The translations under genes were made by a program, and so were the position numbers. Below the pieces are notes generated by a model. That model was not told where the DNA came from. It was given only the letters and a program-made list of their open reading frames with translations, and made no database searches. From positions 149,944-213,943 of the forward strand of contig URFG01000002.1 of the NCBI GenBank assembly GCA_900547095.1: a DNA stretch of 64,000 bases, in the 5' to 3' direction. This document shows, piece by piece, positions 51,163 to 59,653 of this stretch. Position 1 is the stretch's first letter, and the number at the start of each line of letters is the position of its first letter. Origin of the DNA: an uncultured Oscillospiraceae bacterium (GTDB taxonomy: Bacteria; Bacillota; Clostridia; Oscillospirales; Acutalibacteraceae).

Positions 51163-52020
51163 ATGGTAGTAGCTGTAATCCCAAATCTTGATAAGCGCGG
51201 ATCGGCCGATATGGTTGAAAAAATAGGCGCATATCTTATATCCTGCGGAATAACCGCTTACCTGCCGGATAATATTTGCTGTGCCGGATATAAATTCGCA
51301 GGGGAAGACGAGCTTTATGAACTCGCCGATCTCATAATCACCATCGGCGGCGACGGAACTATTATCAGGTACGCTAAAAGAGCGGCCGCCGATAATAAAC
51401 CCATTCTCGGAATAAATGCGGGAAGACTCGGCTATCTTGCCGATATCGAGCAAAACGAATATAAACAGCTTTCAAAGCTCAAAACAAAGGAATACAACAT
51501 TGAAAACCGAATGATGTTAAATATAAAAATTGTTGAAAACAATAAGACTGTCGGGGAATACGAAGCTTTAAACGACGCGGTAATAACAAGTGGCTATATT
51601 TCAAGAATTATAGATATTTCCGCTTTTATCGGCAAGGACAGAATAAATTATTTGTCCGACGGTCTGATAATATCCACTCCCACCGGATCGACCGCTTATT
51701 CTCTTTCGGCAGGGGGCCCGATAATCGATCCTTTGAGCGAATGCTTTTGCGTAACTCCTATTTGCTCGCATTCGCTTGCGGCTAAGCCGATCATTTTAGG
51801 CAGTGACAGGGGAATAAAGCTTAAAGCAATTTCTAAGAAACGATCCGATATCTATCTCACGATAGACGGAAGAAAAGCCGCAAATATAAAGCCTTACACG
51901 GAAATTTTCATTACTAAATCGGAAAAAACGGTTAAACTTATAAGACTTAACGACAGGTCTTTTTATAAAACGCTATCCTTAAAATTTTCAGATTCAAGGG
52001 GTATGAGTCATGAAAGATAA
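51163..52020 (+). CDS. nadK: NAD kinase
   Basis: A 285-residue NAD+/NADH kinase. LIITIGGDGTIIRYAKR near residue 55 is the GGDGT nucleotide motif. GINAGRLGYLADIE near 84 and TPTGSTAYSLSAGGPIIDP near 168 complete it. It makes NADP+ from NAD+ and ATP. It is the 5' partner of argR, which starts 10 bases before its stop. The AGATAGAAA leader with CGGAG makes a moderate ribosome site. Confidence 0.92.
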   Translation: MVVAVIPNLDKRGSADMVEKIGAYLISCGITAYLPDNICCAGYKFAGEDELYELADLIITIGGDGTIIRYAKRAAADNKPILGINAGRLGYLADIEQNEYKQLSKLKTKEYNIENRMMLNIKIVENNKTVGEYEALNDAVITSGYISRIIDISAFIGKDRINYLSDGLIISTPTGSTAYSLSAGGPIIDPLSECFCVTPICSHSLAAKPIILGSDRGIKLKAISKKRSDIYLTIDGRKAANIKPYTEIFITKSEKTVKLIRLNDRSFYKTLSLKFSDSRGMSHER

Positions 52021-52459
52021 CAGACAAAAGAAAATTCTTGAAATAATTTCGCAAAAGATTGTACTTACACAAGACGAAATTCAAAAAGAACTGACTGACA
52101 GCGGATTTAATGTAACTCAGTCCACCGTATCAAGAGATATAAAGGAGCTGAGGATAGTTAAAGGCCACGATCAGGACGGAAATTACAGATATATTTCCAT
52201 TGCGGCTCCTAAATCCGACGGACCTGACGGGAAATATTATGATCTGCTTTCACATTCTGTAATTTCTATTGAAAATGCGGTCAATGATATTGTTATTAAG
52301 TGTAAAACAGGTATGGCGTCGAGCGTAGGCGTTGCGATAGACGGTCTTTTTGCGGACAAAATGCTCGGCAGCGTCGCAGGGGACGATACTATATTCATAA
52401 TTACCCGCAGTACCGAGGCGGCTCAGTTACTTGCTGACGAAATAAAAAAATTGATTTGA
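52010..52459 (+). CDS. argR: Arginine repressor ArgR
   Basis: A 149-residue repressor. The winged helix is at residues 1-65 (QKIVLTQDEIQKELTDSGFNVTQSTVSRDI) and a C-terminal hexamerisation and arginine-binding domain is at residues 80-149 (SVGVAIDGL, GDDTIFIITRS). The conserved GDD segment near 124 contacts arginine. It overlaps nadK by 11 bases and precedes recN by 16. No arginine-pathway gene is in the window. Confidence 0.92.
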   Translation: MKDNRQKKILEIISQKIVLTQDEIQKELTDSGFNVTQSTVSRDIKELRIVKGHDQDGNYRYISIAAPKSDGPDGKYYDLLSHSVISIENAVNDIVIKCKTGMASSVGVAIDGLFADKMLGSVAGDDTIFIITRSTEAAQLLADEIKKLI

Positions 52460-52475
52460 CCGGCGGGATGATCTT

Positions 52476-54131
52476 ATGTTAAAATCTTTGCATATTGAAA
52501 ATATTGCCGTTATAGAAAAAACTGATATTGAATTTAAATCGGGGCTCTCTGCACTCACCGGCGAAACGGGAGCCGGAAAGTCCATTATAATCGATTCAAT
52601 AAATGCCGTGCTCGGCGAAAGAACTTCTAAAGACCTTATCAGAAACGGATGTGAAAAAGCATTTGTAAGCGCAGTTTTTTCAGATATTTCAAAACAGGCT
52701 TTAAGCGCGCTTGAAGATGAAGGCTACGAGGCCGAAAACGAAGTTATAATAAACAGAACGCTTTCTTTAAGCGGCAACTCAAATGTTAGAATAAACGGCA
52801 GACCCGCAACTGTTACAATTTTAAAAAATATTGGCAAATATCTTATAAATATTCACGGCCAGCACGATAATCAAAATCTGCTTTTGCCCGAAAATCATTA
52901 TTTATATATCGACGCAGTGGCAGATAATAAGCTTATGCGCGATAACTATTATGCTGAATTTAAAAAATTAAATTCCATAAGAAAAGAAATTTCTAAAATC
53001 AGAAAAGACCTTGAAGAGGGAAACAGAAAAAAAGACCTTTTGGAATTTCAGATAAATGAAATTTCTTCCGCAAATTTAAAACCCAGCGAATCCAAAGAGC
53101 TTAAAGAAAAGCAAAATATTGCCGAAAATTATTCAAAGCTTTTAAGCGGACTTAATACCGCTTATTCTTATCTTAACGGCAGTGAAAATTTTGACGGAGC
53201 AATGTCACTTATAAAAAACGCGCAAAAATCCCTTTCCGCTCTTAAATCGGATGATTTTGATAAATGCGCGTCAATACTTGCGGAGTCGCTTATAAATTTA
53301 GACGATGTTTGCTCAAAAATAAGAGATTTTACCGAAAACGAGGATCTCGGCCTTTTAGATATAGAAGATATAAATCAAAGACTTGATATTATAAGGAAGC
53401 TGTCTTTAAAATACGGCGGCGATGAAGAATATATCTTAAAATTAAAAGATGAATTTGAAGAAGAATTATCAAGAATAAAGTCTTCTGATATTTCCCTTGA
53501 AAAGTTAGAAAAAGAGCTTGAAAATTCTACCGAAAGACTGATCGATCTAGCCGAAAAATTAACGAACTCGCGAAAAAAAGCCGCAAAAAAATTTTCTTCC
53601 GATGTAACGGAAATTCTTTCGTTTTTAAATATGCCGAATGTTAAATTCGAGGTTAAAATCGATTCCGGGAAATATACAAAGCTCGGCTGCGATATTATCG
53701 AATTTTTTATTTGCACAAATTTGGGTGAAAATCTAAAACCGCTTCATAAAATTGCCTCCGGCGGTGAATTATCAAGAGTAATGCTTGCAATAAAAAGCGT
53801 TCTTGCGGATAAAGACGATATTGAAACGCTTATTTTTGACGAAATAGATCAGGGTATAAGCGGAGTTACGGCAGGGAAAGTCGGAATTCAGCTTAAAAAA
53901 GTATCAAAATCCAAGCAGGTATTATGCGTAACGCATTTGGCGCAGATCGCGGCATATGCCGATAATCATTATGAAATAGAAAAAAAGGTTTCCTCAAATG
54001 AAACCTTCACAAAAGTTAAACCCCTCTTCGGTGAGGATAGAATAAAAGAAATAGCCAGAATTATGTCAGGCTCGGAGATTACCGAAAACCTGTATAATTC
54101 CGCTAAAGAATTGCTTGACAGGAGTAAATAA
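52476..54131 (+). CDS. recN: DNA repair protein RecN
   Basis: A 551-residue SMC-like protein. Walker A SALTGETGAGKSIIIDSI near residue 26, an ATVTIL...INIHGQHDNQNLL segment near 124, a coiled-coil core and the C-terminal signature IASGGELSRVMLAIKSVL near 424, with Walker B TLIFDEIDQGISG near 448. It bridges DNA ends in double-strand break repair. The gene follows argR, as in many Firmicutes. The usual spoIVB and spo0A do not follow; tyrS comes next. Confidence 0.94.
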   Translation: MLKSLHIENIAVIEKTDIEFKSGLSALTGETGAGKSIIIDSINAVLGERTSKDLIRNGCEKAFVSAVFSDISKQALSALEDEGYEAENEVIINRTLSLSGNSNVRINGRPATVTILKNIGKYLINIHGQHDNQNLLLPENHYLYIDAVADNKLMRDNYYAEFKKLNSIRKEISKIRKDLEEGNRKKDLLEFQINEISSANLKPSESKELKEKQNIAENYSKLLSGLNTAYSYLNGSENFDGAMSLIKNAQKSLSALKSDDFDKCASILAESLINLDDVCSKIRDFTENEDLGLLDIEDINQRLDIIRKLSLKYGGDEEYILKLKDEFEEELSRIKSSDISLEKLEKELENSTERLIDLAEKLTNSRKKAAKKFSSDVTEILSFLNMPNVKFEVKIDSGKYTKLGCDIIEFFICTNLGENLKPLHKIASGGELSRVMLAIKSVLADKDDIETLIFDEIDQGISGVTAGKVGIQLKKVSKSKQVLCVTHLAQIAAYADNHYEIEKKVSSNETFTKVKPLFGEDRIKEIARIMSGSEITENLYNSAKELLDRSK

Positions 54132-54132
54132 A

Positions 54133-55356
54133 ATGAAAATTTACGAAGAACTTGTTGCCCGCGGTCTTATTGCTCAGGTAACGGATGAAGATGAAATCAA
54201 AGAGCTTATAAATAACGGTAAGGCAACATTCTATATCGGCTTTGATCCAACAGCCGACAGCCTGCACGTAGGCCATTTTATGGCGCTTTGCCTTATGAAA
54301 AGACTTCAGATGGCAGGGAACAGACCTATAGCGCTCGTCGGAGGAGGAACGGGATATATCGGAGATCCCTCAGGAAGAACCGATATGAGATCTATGATGA
54401 CTCCGGAGCAAATTCAGCATAACTGCGATTGCTTTAAAAAGCAAATGAGCAAATTCATAGAATTCGGCGAAGATAAAGCGCTTATGGTAAATAATGCGGA
54501 TTGGCTTTTAAAACTTAATTACATAGACCTTTTAAGAGAGGTCGGCCCTTGCTTCTCCGTTAATAATATGCTCAGAGCCGAATGCTATAAGCAAAGAATG
54601 GAAAAGGGATTAAGCTTTCTTGAATTCAATTATATGATAATGCAAAGCTATGACTTTTATCATCTTTATAAAGAATACGGCTGTAATATGCAGTTCGGCG
54701 GCGATGATCAGTGGTCGAATATGCTCGGCGGAACAGAGCTTATAAGAAAGAAGCTTTCAAAAGACGCTTATGCTATGACGATTACTCTTCTTTTGAATTC
54801 AGAGGGGAAAAAGATGGGTAAAACAGTCGGCGGAGCAGTATGGCTCGATCCTGAAAAAACTTCTCCTTACGAGTTTTATCAGTATTGGAGAAACGTTGCA
54901 GACGCAGACGTTTTAAAATGCATAAGAATGCTCACATTCCTTCCCTTGGAAGAAATCGATAAAATGGATACCTGGGAGGGAAGTCAGCTTAATACCGCTA
55001 AGGAAATACTTGCTTTTGAGCTTACAAAGCTTGTCCATGGAGAAGAGGCGGCAATAACAGCTCAGGAAACTTCAAGAGCTGTTTTCTCGGGAAAAGGCTC
55101 GCACTCCGAAATGCCGACCGTTACTTTAAATAAAGATGATTTTAAAGATGAAAAAATAGGAATTCTCTCAATGCTTGTAAACGCACAGCTTGCTTCTTCT
55201 TTCGGTGAAGCAAGAAGACTTATTGTTCAGGGCGGAGTAAGCATTAATGATGAAAAAATAACCGATCCGAAAACCGAATTTGATTATTCTTCGTTTAAAG
55301 ACGAAGTTATCCTCAAAAAAGGCAAAAAAGTATTTATAAAGTTTATTGTGGAATAA
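54133..55356 (+). CDS. tyrS: Tyrosyl-tRNA synthetase
   Basis: A 407-residue class I synthetase. DSLHVGHFMALCLMKRL near residue 42 is the HIGH-like motif. KKMGKTVGGAVWLD near 221 is the KMSKS-like loop, and a C-terminal S4 domain (FGEARRLIVQGGVSINDEKI) binds tRNA. Start: ATG at 54133, with AGGAG 8 bases upstream; a TTG six codons earlier is less likely. It lies 1 base after recN, and a small unknown gene follows 2 bases after its stop. No T-box leader is visible, as expected for an internal operon gene. Confidence 0.93.
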   Translation: MKIYEELVARGLIAQVTDEDEIKELINNGKATFYIGFDPTADSLHVGHFMALCLMKRLQMAGNRPIALVGGGTGYIGDPSGRTDMRSMMTPEQIQHNCDCFKKQMSKFIEFGEDKALMVNNADWLLKLNYIDLLREVGPCFSVNNMLRAECYKQRMEKGLSFLEFNYMIMQSYDFYHLYKEYGCNMQFGGDDQWSNMLGGTELIRKKLSKDAYAMTITLLLNSEGKKMGKTVGGAVWLDPEKTSPYEFYQYWRNVADADVLKCIRMLTFLPLEEIDKMDTWEGSQLNTAKEILAFELTKLVHGEEAAITAQETSRAVFSGKGSHSEMPTVTLNKDDFKDEKIGILSMLVNAQLASSFGEARRLIVQGGVSINDEKITDPKTEFDYSSFKDEVILKKGKKVFIKFIVE

Positions 55357-55358
55357 AA

Positions 55359-55673
55359 ATGGGACTTTTTAAAAAGAAAAACAAAGATCTTCTTTCCACT
55401 TTTGACGGGCGATGTGTAAAATATGTCACCCGAAAGGTCAAAAAAGAAGACGGAACTTACGAATATGTTATATCTGGAAAAAGCGGCAGAATAGCCGTGA
55501 TAGAGGATAATATAAGAATTATCTGCGGTGAGAACGATGTTTTTAACTGCGAGATTAAAAACTGCAGATATTTCCTTTTATTAAGCGGCGACGGCGTGAC
55601 TGTAGAGGGTAACAACACCGTAACAGGTGAATTTGACAGCTTTACCGCTTATTATACTTATTACAGGAAATAA
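55359..55673 (+). CDS. Small conserved-looking protein of unknown function
   Basis: A 104-residue protein that I do not recognise. It starts MGLFKKKNKDLL and is mostly beta strands (YEYVISGKSGRIAVIED, NDVFNCEIKNCRYFLLLSG), resembling a small beta-barrel or PH/OB-like fold, with a C-terminal YYTYYRK. It has no signal or membrane segment. It is coupled to tyrS with a 2-base gap and ends the cluster at a strong terminator. Confidence 0.65.
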   Translation: MGLFKKKNKDLLSTFDGRCVKYVTRKVKKEDGTYEYVISGKSGRIAVIEDNIRIICGENDVFNCEIKNCRYFLLLSGDGVTVEGNNTVTGEFDSFTAYYTYYRK

Positions 55674-55707
55674 AAAAACAATCCTTTTTAAAAAGGCTTG
55701 TTTTTTT
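55672..55707. terminator. Bidirectional terminator ending the nusB-tyrS cluster and dapB
   Basis: A long A/T-rich stem with one mismatch (AAAAAAACAA...TTGTTTTTTT, 55672-55707) serves both converging sides. Confidence 0.88.
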
Positions 55708-56461
55708 ATTTTAAAATATCTTCCATATTATAAAGACCTGATTTTTTGTCTTTAAGAAATTCGGCGGCTTTTAAAGCGCCGTTAGCAAAAATGGCTTTTG
55801 AATATGCTTCATGCGAAATGGTTATCACTTCATCGTTTCCTGCAAATATAACCTCGTGCTCTCCCACGATCGTGCCGCCTCTGACCGAATGAAATCCTAT
55901 TTCGTTTTTAGGCCTTTTCATTCTTCTTGAATGCCTGTCAAATTCATAATTATATTTGTTAGAAACCGTTTCGTTTATAGAATCGGCAAGCATTAAAGCG
56001 GTGCCCGAGGGAGCGTCAAGCTTTTGATTATGATGTTTTTCAATGATCTCAATATCAAAATCCGATCCTAAAATTCCAGCCGCTTTTCTGCATAAAATCT
56101 TTAAAAGATTTATACCGAGAGAAAGATTAAATGTGAAAAACACAGGGATCTTTTCAGCCGCCGATTTTATTTTATTTATCTGCTCTTCGGAAAAACCGGT
56201 TGTTGCGATAACCGCCGGCACTTTTTTATTTACGGCAAAATCAAGAAGCCCGTCTAACATCTCTGGGGAAGAAAAATCAATTATAACATCAGGTTTTAAG
56301 TTTGCTTTATCAAAATTTTCGAAAACCTCAAAATCATATTTTGAATTTTCAAAGTTTTTATCCACACCGCAAGCAATATTGAAATTATCGTTATTTTTGA
56401 TCGCGGCTGCCACGGCGTTTCCCATTTTTCCGCAAGCGCCCGAAAGCATTATATCAATCAT
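55706..56461 (-). CDS. dapB: 4-hydroxy-tetrahydrodipicolinate reductase
   Basis: A 251-residue NAD(P)H-dependent reductase. The N-terminal nucleotide loop is IMLSGACGKMGNAV. VIIDFSSPEMLDGLL near residue 58, FNLSLGINLL near 113 and the catalytic stretch IIEKHHNQKLDAPSGTALMLAD near 136 match DapB. It converts the DapA product to tetrahydrodipicolinate for lysine and diaminopimelate, while dpaAB elsewhere take the same precursor into dipicolinate. It is the last gene of an asd-dapA-dapB operon. Confidence 0.93.
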   Translation of the reverse strand: MIDIMLSGACGKMGNAVAAAIKNNDNFNIACGVDKNFENSKYDFEVFENFDKANLKPDVIIDFSSPEMLDGLLDFAVNKKVPAVIATTGFSEEQINKIKSAAEKIPVFFTFNLSLGINLLKILCRKAAGILGSDFDIEIIEKHHNQKLDAPSGTALMLADSINETVSNKYNYEFDRHSRRMKRPKNEIGFHSVRGGTIVGEHEVIFAGNDEVITISHEAYSKAIFANGALKAAEFLKDKKSGLYNMEDILK

Positions 56462-56485
56462 TATTACACATCCAAAAAAATAAAG

Positions 56486-57376
56486 TTAAATTTCAAATCC
56501 GCACTCTGCAAGCTTTTCTTTAAGAAGCTTTTTATTATCGTCGGACATCGGATAAAGCGGAAGTCTGCAGGGACCTGCACTGAATCCTATTAAATTCATA
56601 GCTTCTTTAACAGGGATAGGATTAACATCGCAAAACAGCGCGTTCATAAGGCCTGTATATTTTATCTGCAGCTTGGAGGCTTTTTTCGTTTCGCCGTCAA
56701 GATAATATTTACACATTTTGTGCATAACTTCGGGCAGAATGTTTGAAAGCACAGAGATAACACCTATTCCGCCAAGCGACATAATAGGAACTGTCTGATC
56801 GTCGTTACCCGAATAAATATCAAGATCTTCGCCGCAAAGATATTTTGTTGCAGCAACCGAGGAAAGATCACCGTTAGCCTCTTTTACTGCGACAATATTT
56901 TTGTGAAGAGAGAGTGCTTTATAAGTTTCCGGCTTTATTCCGACGCCTGTTCTTGAAGGAACATTATAAAGAATGATAGGTTTATCAACTCTGTCAGCAA
57001 TATAGTTATAATGCGCTATAAGACCCCTCTGAGAAGTTTTATTGTAGTAGGGAGTTACCATTAAGAGAGCGTCAGCTCCCGCTTTTTGTGCGTCATCACA
57101 AAGCTCCACGGAATAAACGGTATCGTTGCTTCCTGTACCTGCAATTATTGGCACGCGCTTTGCCGCGGCATTGCTTGCCACTTCTATGACTTTTACGTGC
57201 TCGTCATACCTTAAAGTGGACTTTTCACCGGTAGTGCCGCAGATAACAAGCGCATCGATATGACCGTTAATCTGATCGTCAACAAGCTTTTCAAGAGCAT
57301 TAAAATTAACGCTGCCGTCTTCTTTCATCGGAGTTATAAGAGCAGTTGCCGCTCCGGTAAAAATTCTTTTTTTCAT
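56486..57376 (-). CDS. dapA: 4-hydroxy-tetrahydrodipicolinate synthase
   Basis: A 296-residue TIM-barrel lyase. CGTTGEKSTLRYDEH near residue 44 carries the GTTGE pyruvate-binding loop, YNVPSRTGVGI near 135 the Tyr and Arg, and VAVKEANGDL near 160 the Schiff-base Lys. It joins pyruvate and aspartate semialdehyde. A dapA start of ATG with a GGGG site follows asd by 22 bases. Feedback by lysine is likely, as usual, but not readable. Confidence 0.94.
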   Translation of the reverse strand: MKKRIFTGAATALITPMKEDGSVNFNALEKLVDDQINGHIDALVICGTTGEKSTLRYDEHVKVIEVASNAAAKRVPIIAGTGSNDTVYSVELCDDAQKAGADALLMVTPYYNKTSQRGLIAHYNYIADRVDKPIILYNVPSRTGVGIKPETYKALSLHKNIVAVKEANGDLSSVAATKYLCGEDLDIYSGNDDQTVPIMSLGGIGVISVLSNILPEVMHKMCKYYLDGETKKASKLQIKYTGLMNALFCDVNPIPVKEAMNLIGFSAGPCRLPLYPMSDDNKKLLKEKLAECGFEI

Positions 57377-57398
57377 AAATAATTACCCCTTTTTCGGA

Positions 57399-58478
57399 TT
57401 AATCCATATATCCCTTTGCACAAAGCAGTTCGGCTAATAATACTCCGCCGCCGGCCGCACCGCGCAAAGTGTTATGCGAAAGACAAACAAATTTATAATC
57501 ATACTGCGTATCTTCACGAAGTCTGCCTATAGAAATAGCCATTCCGCCCTCAAGATCGCGGTTAAGCCTTGTTTGAGGCATATCGTCCTGCTCAAAGTAA
57601 TTCAAAAACTGCTTAGGCGCGTGGGGAAGAGCAAGCTTTTGCGGCTCTCCGCTGAAATTTTTCCAAACCTTAAGAATTTGCTCTTTAGAAGGCTTATTAT
57701 TAAATGATACAAATACCGCCGCCATATGTCCGTCTGAAACAGGCACTCTTAAGCACTGAGCTGTAAATTCAGGCGAGGTTGCGGGAATGATTTTCCCGTT
57801 TTCAATTTTACCCCAAATTTTAAGCGGCTCTTTTTCGCTTTTTTCTTCTTCGCCGCCGATATAAGGGATAACATTATCGAGCATTTCGGGCCAGCGCTCA
57901 AAGGTTTTTCCTGCGCCCGATATTGCCTGATAAGTGGTAACTAAGCATTTTTCCACGCCGAATTTTTCATCCAAGGGATAAAGCGCGGGAACATAGCTTT
58001 GCAAAGAGCAGTTTGATTTAACCGCAACAAAGCCTTTTTTTGTGCCGAGCCTTTTTCTTTGGCTTTCTATTATTTTAATATGCTCCGAATTAAGCTCGGG
58101 GATAACCATAGGAACATCCTCGGTCATTCTGTGCGCGCTGTTATTTGAAATAACAGGGCATTCGTGGCGAGCATAGTTATCTTCCAAAGCCTTTATTTCA
58201 TCTTTTTTCATATCCACTGCGCAAAAAACAAAATCGACTTTTTTTGTTACTTTTTCGACATCCGAAGCGTCGTCAATAACAATATTCTTTAAATTTTCAG
58301 GGATAGGGGATTTCATAGCCCATCTGTTTTTTACTGCTTCTTCATAAGTTTTTCCTGCGCTTCTGGGGCTGGCGGCCAAGCAAGTTATTTTAAACCAGGG
58401 GTGATCGGCAAGCAACAGAGCAAATCTCTGACCTACCATACCGGTGGCTCCTATTATTCCGACATTATAGCTTTTCAT
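57399..58478 (-). CDS. asd: Aspartate-semialdehyde dehydrogenase
   Basis: A 359-residue enzyme. GIIGATGMVGQRFALLLADHP near residue 8 binds NADP, and the catalytic Cys lies in KSNCSLQSYVPAL near 156. AISGAGKTFERWPE near 189 and later VSDGHMAAVFVSF near 258 with a catalytic His follow. It is the longer, fungal/archaeal-like branch rather than the E. coli type, common in Clostridia. It makes the common precursor of lysine, threonine, methionine and dipicolinate, and opens the dap operon. Confidence 0.93.
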   Translation of the reverse strand: MKSYNVGIIGATGMVGQRFALLLADHPWFKITCLAASPRSAGKTYEEAVKNRWAMKSPIPENLKNIVIDDASDVEKVTKKVDFVFCAVDMKKDEIKALEDNYARHECPVISNNSAHRMTEDVPMVIPELNSEHIKIIESQRKRLGTKKGFVAVKSNCSLQSYVPALYPLDEKFGVEKCLVTTYQAISGAGKTFERWPEMLDNVIPYIGGEEEKSEKEPLKIWGKIENGKIIPATSPEFTAQCLRVPVSDGHMAAVFVSFNNKPSKEQILKVWKNFSGEPQKLALPHAPKQFLNYFEQDDMPQTRLNRDLEGGMAISIGRLREDTQYDYKFVCLSHNTLRGAAGGGVLLAELLCAKGYMD

Positions 58479-58518
58479 TTGACATTCTCCTTAAAAAAGT
58501 GTTGCTAAATATTATAAC

Positions 58519-58547
58519 TTGCAATATAATAATATGAGCGGTAATAT
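58519..58547 (+). promoter_or_regulatory. Candidate promoter of the queA-tgt operon
   Basis: TTGCAA, 17 bases, TAATAT, about 70 bases before queA. The -10 is imperfect, so this is moderate evidence. Confidence 0.5.
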
Positions 58548-58568
58548 ATAAAATAATACATCTTTATA

Positions 58569-58597
58569 AATATACCATTTTCTTTATTAAAAGTCAA
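58569..58597 (-). promoter_or_regulatory. Promoter of the asd-dapA-dapB operon
   Basis: On the minus strand TTGACT, 17 bases, TATATT. Its -35 lies beside the Shine-Dalgarno of queA, so the two divergent transcription units overlap, and the asd leader is about 80 bases. Confidence 0.75.
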
Positions 58598-58617
58598 TCC
58601 GGAGGAAATTATTTAAT

Positions 58618-59640
58618 ATGAAAAAAAGCGATTTTTATTATGATCTGCCGCAGGAGCTTATCGCGCAAAAGCCCGTATTCCCGCGCGATTCTTCGAGGCT
58701 TCTTGTACTTGACAGGAAGTCGGGAAATATTAAGCATTCAAGCTTTCATAATATAATTGATTATTTAAATGAGGGCGACTGCCTGGTACTGAATAATACA
58801 AGAGTTTTGCCCGCCCGGCTTTACGGGGTGAGGGAGGACACGGGTTCAGTGGTCGAATTCGTGCTTTTAAAGCAAAAAGGACTTTTATTATGGGAATGCT
58901 TGGCAGGACCTGGTAAAAAAGCAAAGATAGGCAAGCGCTTTAAATTTACAGATGAATTAAGCTGTGAAGTCACCGATGTCTTGGAAGACGGCAACAGAAT
59001 AATCAAATTCGAGTGCGAGGGCGACTTCTTTTCGGTGCTTGATAAAGTCGGTCAAATGCCGCTTCCGCCTTACATAAAAGAAAAGCTCGAAGATAAGGAA
59101 AGATACCAGACAGTCTATTCAAAAGAATTAGGCTCCGCCGCCGCTCCTACGGCAGGACTGCATTTTACAAAAGAGCTTCTTAAAAAGATCGAAGAAAAAG
59201 GCATAAAAACAGCATATGTTACTCTTCACGTGGGGCTCGGAACTTTCAGACCGGTAAAGGCTGAAAATATTGAAGAACACCATATGCACACCGAAAGCTA
59301 TTATATTTCGCAAGAGGCGGCGGATATTATCAATTCCGCTAAAAATAACGGCGGCAGGATAATATGCGTCGGAACAACCAGCTGCAGAACGCTTGAAAGC
59401 GCCGCTTTAAAATTTAATACGATAAAAGAATGCAGCGAGGATACTTCAATTTTTATTTATCCCGGATATGATTTTAAAATTATGGACGGGCTTATCACTA
59501 ATTTTCATCTTCCCGAAAGCACTCTTATAATGCTTGTATCGGCTTTTGCAGGATATGATAATACGATGAACGCTTATAAAACGGCGGTTGAAGAGAAATA
59601 CAGATTTTTCAGCTTCGGCGACGCAATGCTGATAATTTAA
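58618..59640 (+). CDS. queA: S-adenosylmethionine:tRNA ribosyltransferase-isomerase
   Basis: A 340-residue enzyme. DLPQELIAQKPVFPRDSSRLLV near residue 9, CLVLNNTRVLPARL near 52 and SAAAPTAGLHFTKELL near 174 with VTLHVGLGTFRPV near 201 are the QueA signatures. It transfers and isomerises the ribose part of SAM onto preQ1-modified tRNA to make epoxyqueuosine. It precedes tgt by 13 bases. No other queuosine gene (queC, queD, queE, queF) is in the window. Confidence 0.94.
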   Translation: MKKSDFYYDLPQELIAQKPVFPRDSSRLLVLDRKSGNIKHSSFHNIIDYLNEGDCLVLNNTRVLPARLYGVREDTGSVVEFVLLKQKGLLLWECLAGPGKKAKIGKRFKFTDELSCEVTDVLEDGNRIIKFECEGDFFSVLDKVGQMPLPPYIKEKLEDKERYQTVYSKELGSAAAPTAGLHFTKELLKKIEEKGIKTAYVTLHVGLGTFRPVKAENIEEHHMHTESYYISQEAADIINSAKNNGGRIICVGTTSCRTLESAALKFNTIKECSEDTSIFIYPGYDFKIMDGLITNFHLPESTLIMLVSAFAGYDNTMNAYKTAVEEKYRFFSFGDAMLII

Positions 59641-59653
59641 AAAGGATAAAGAA

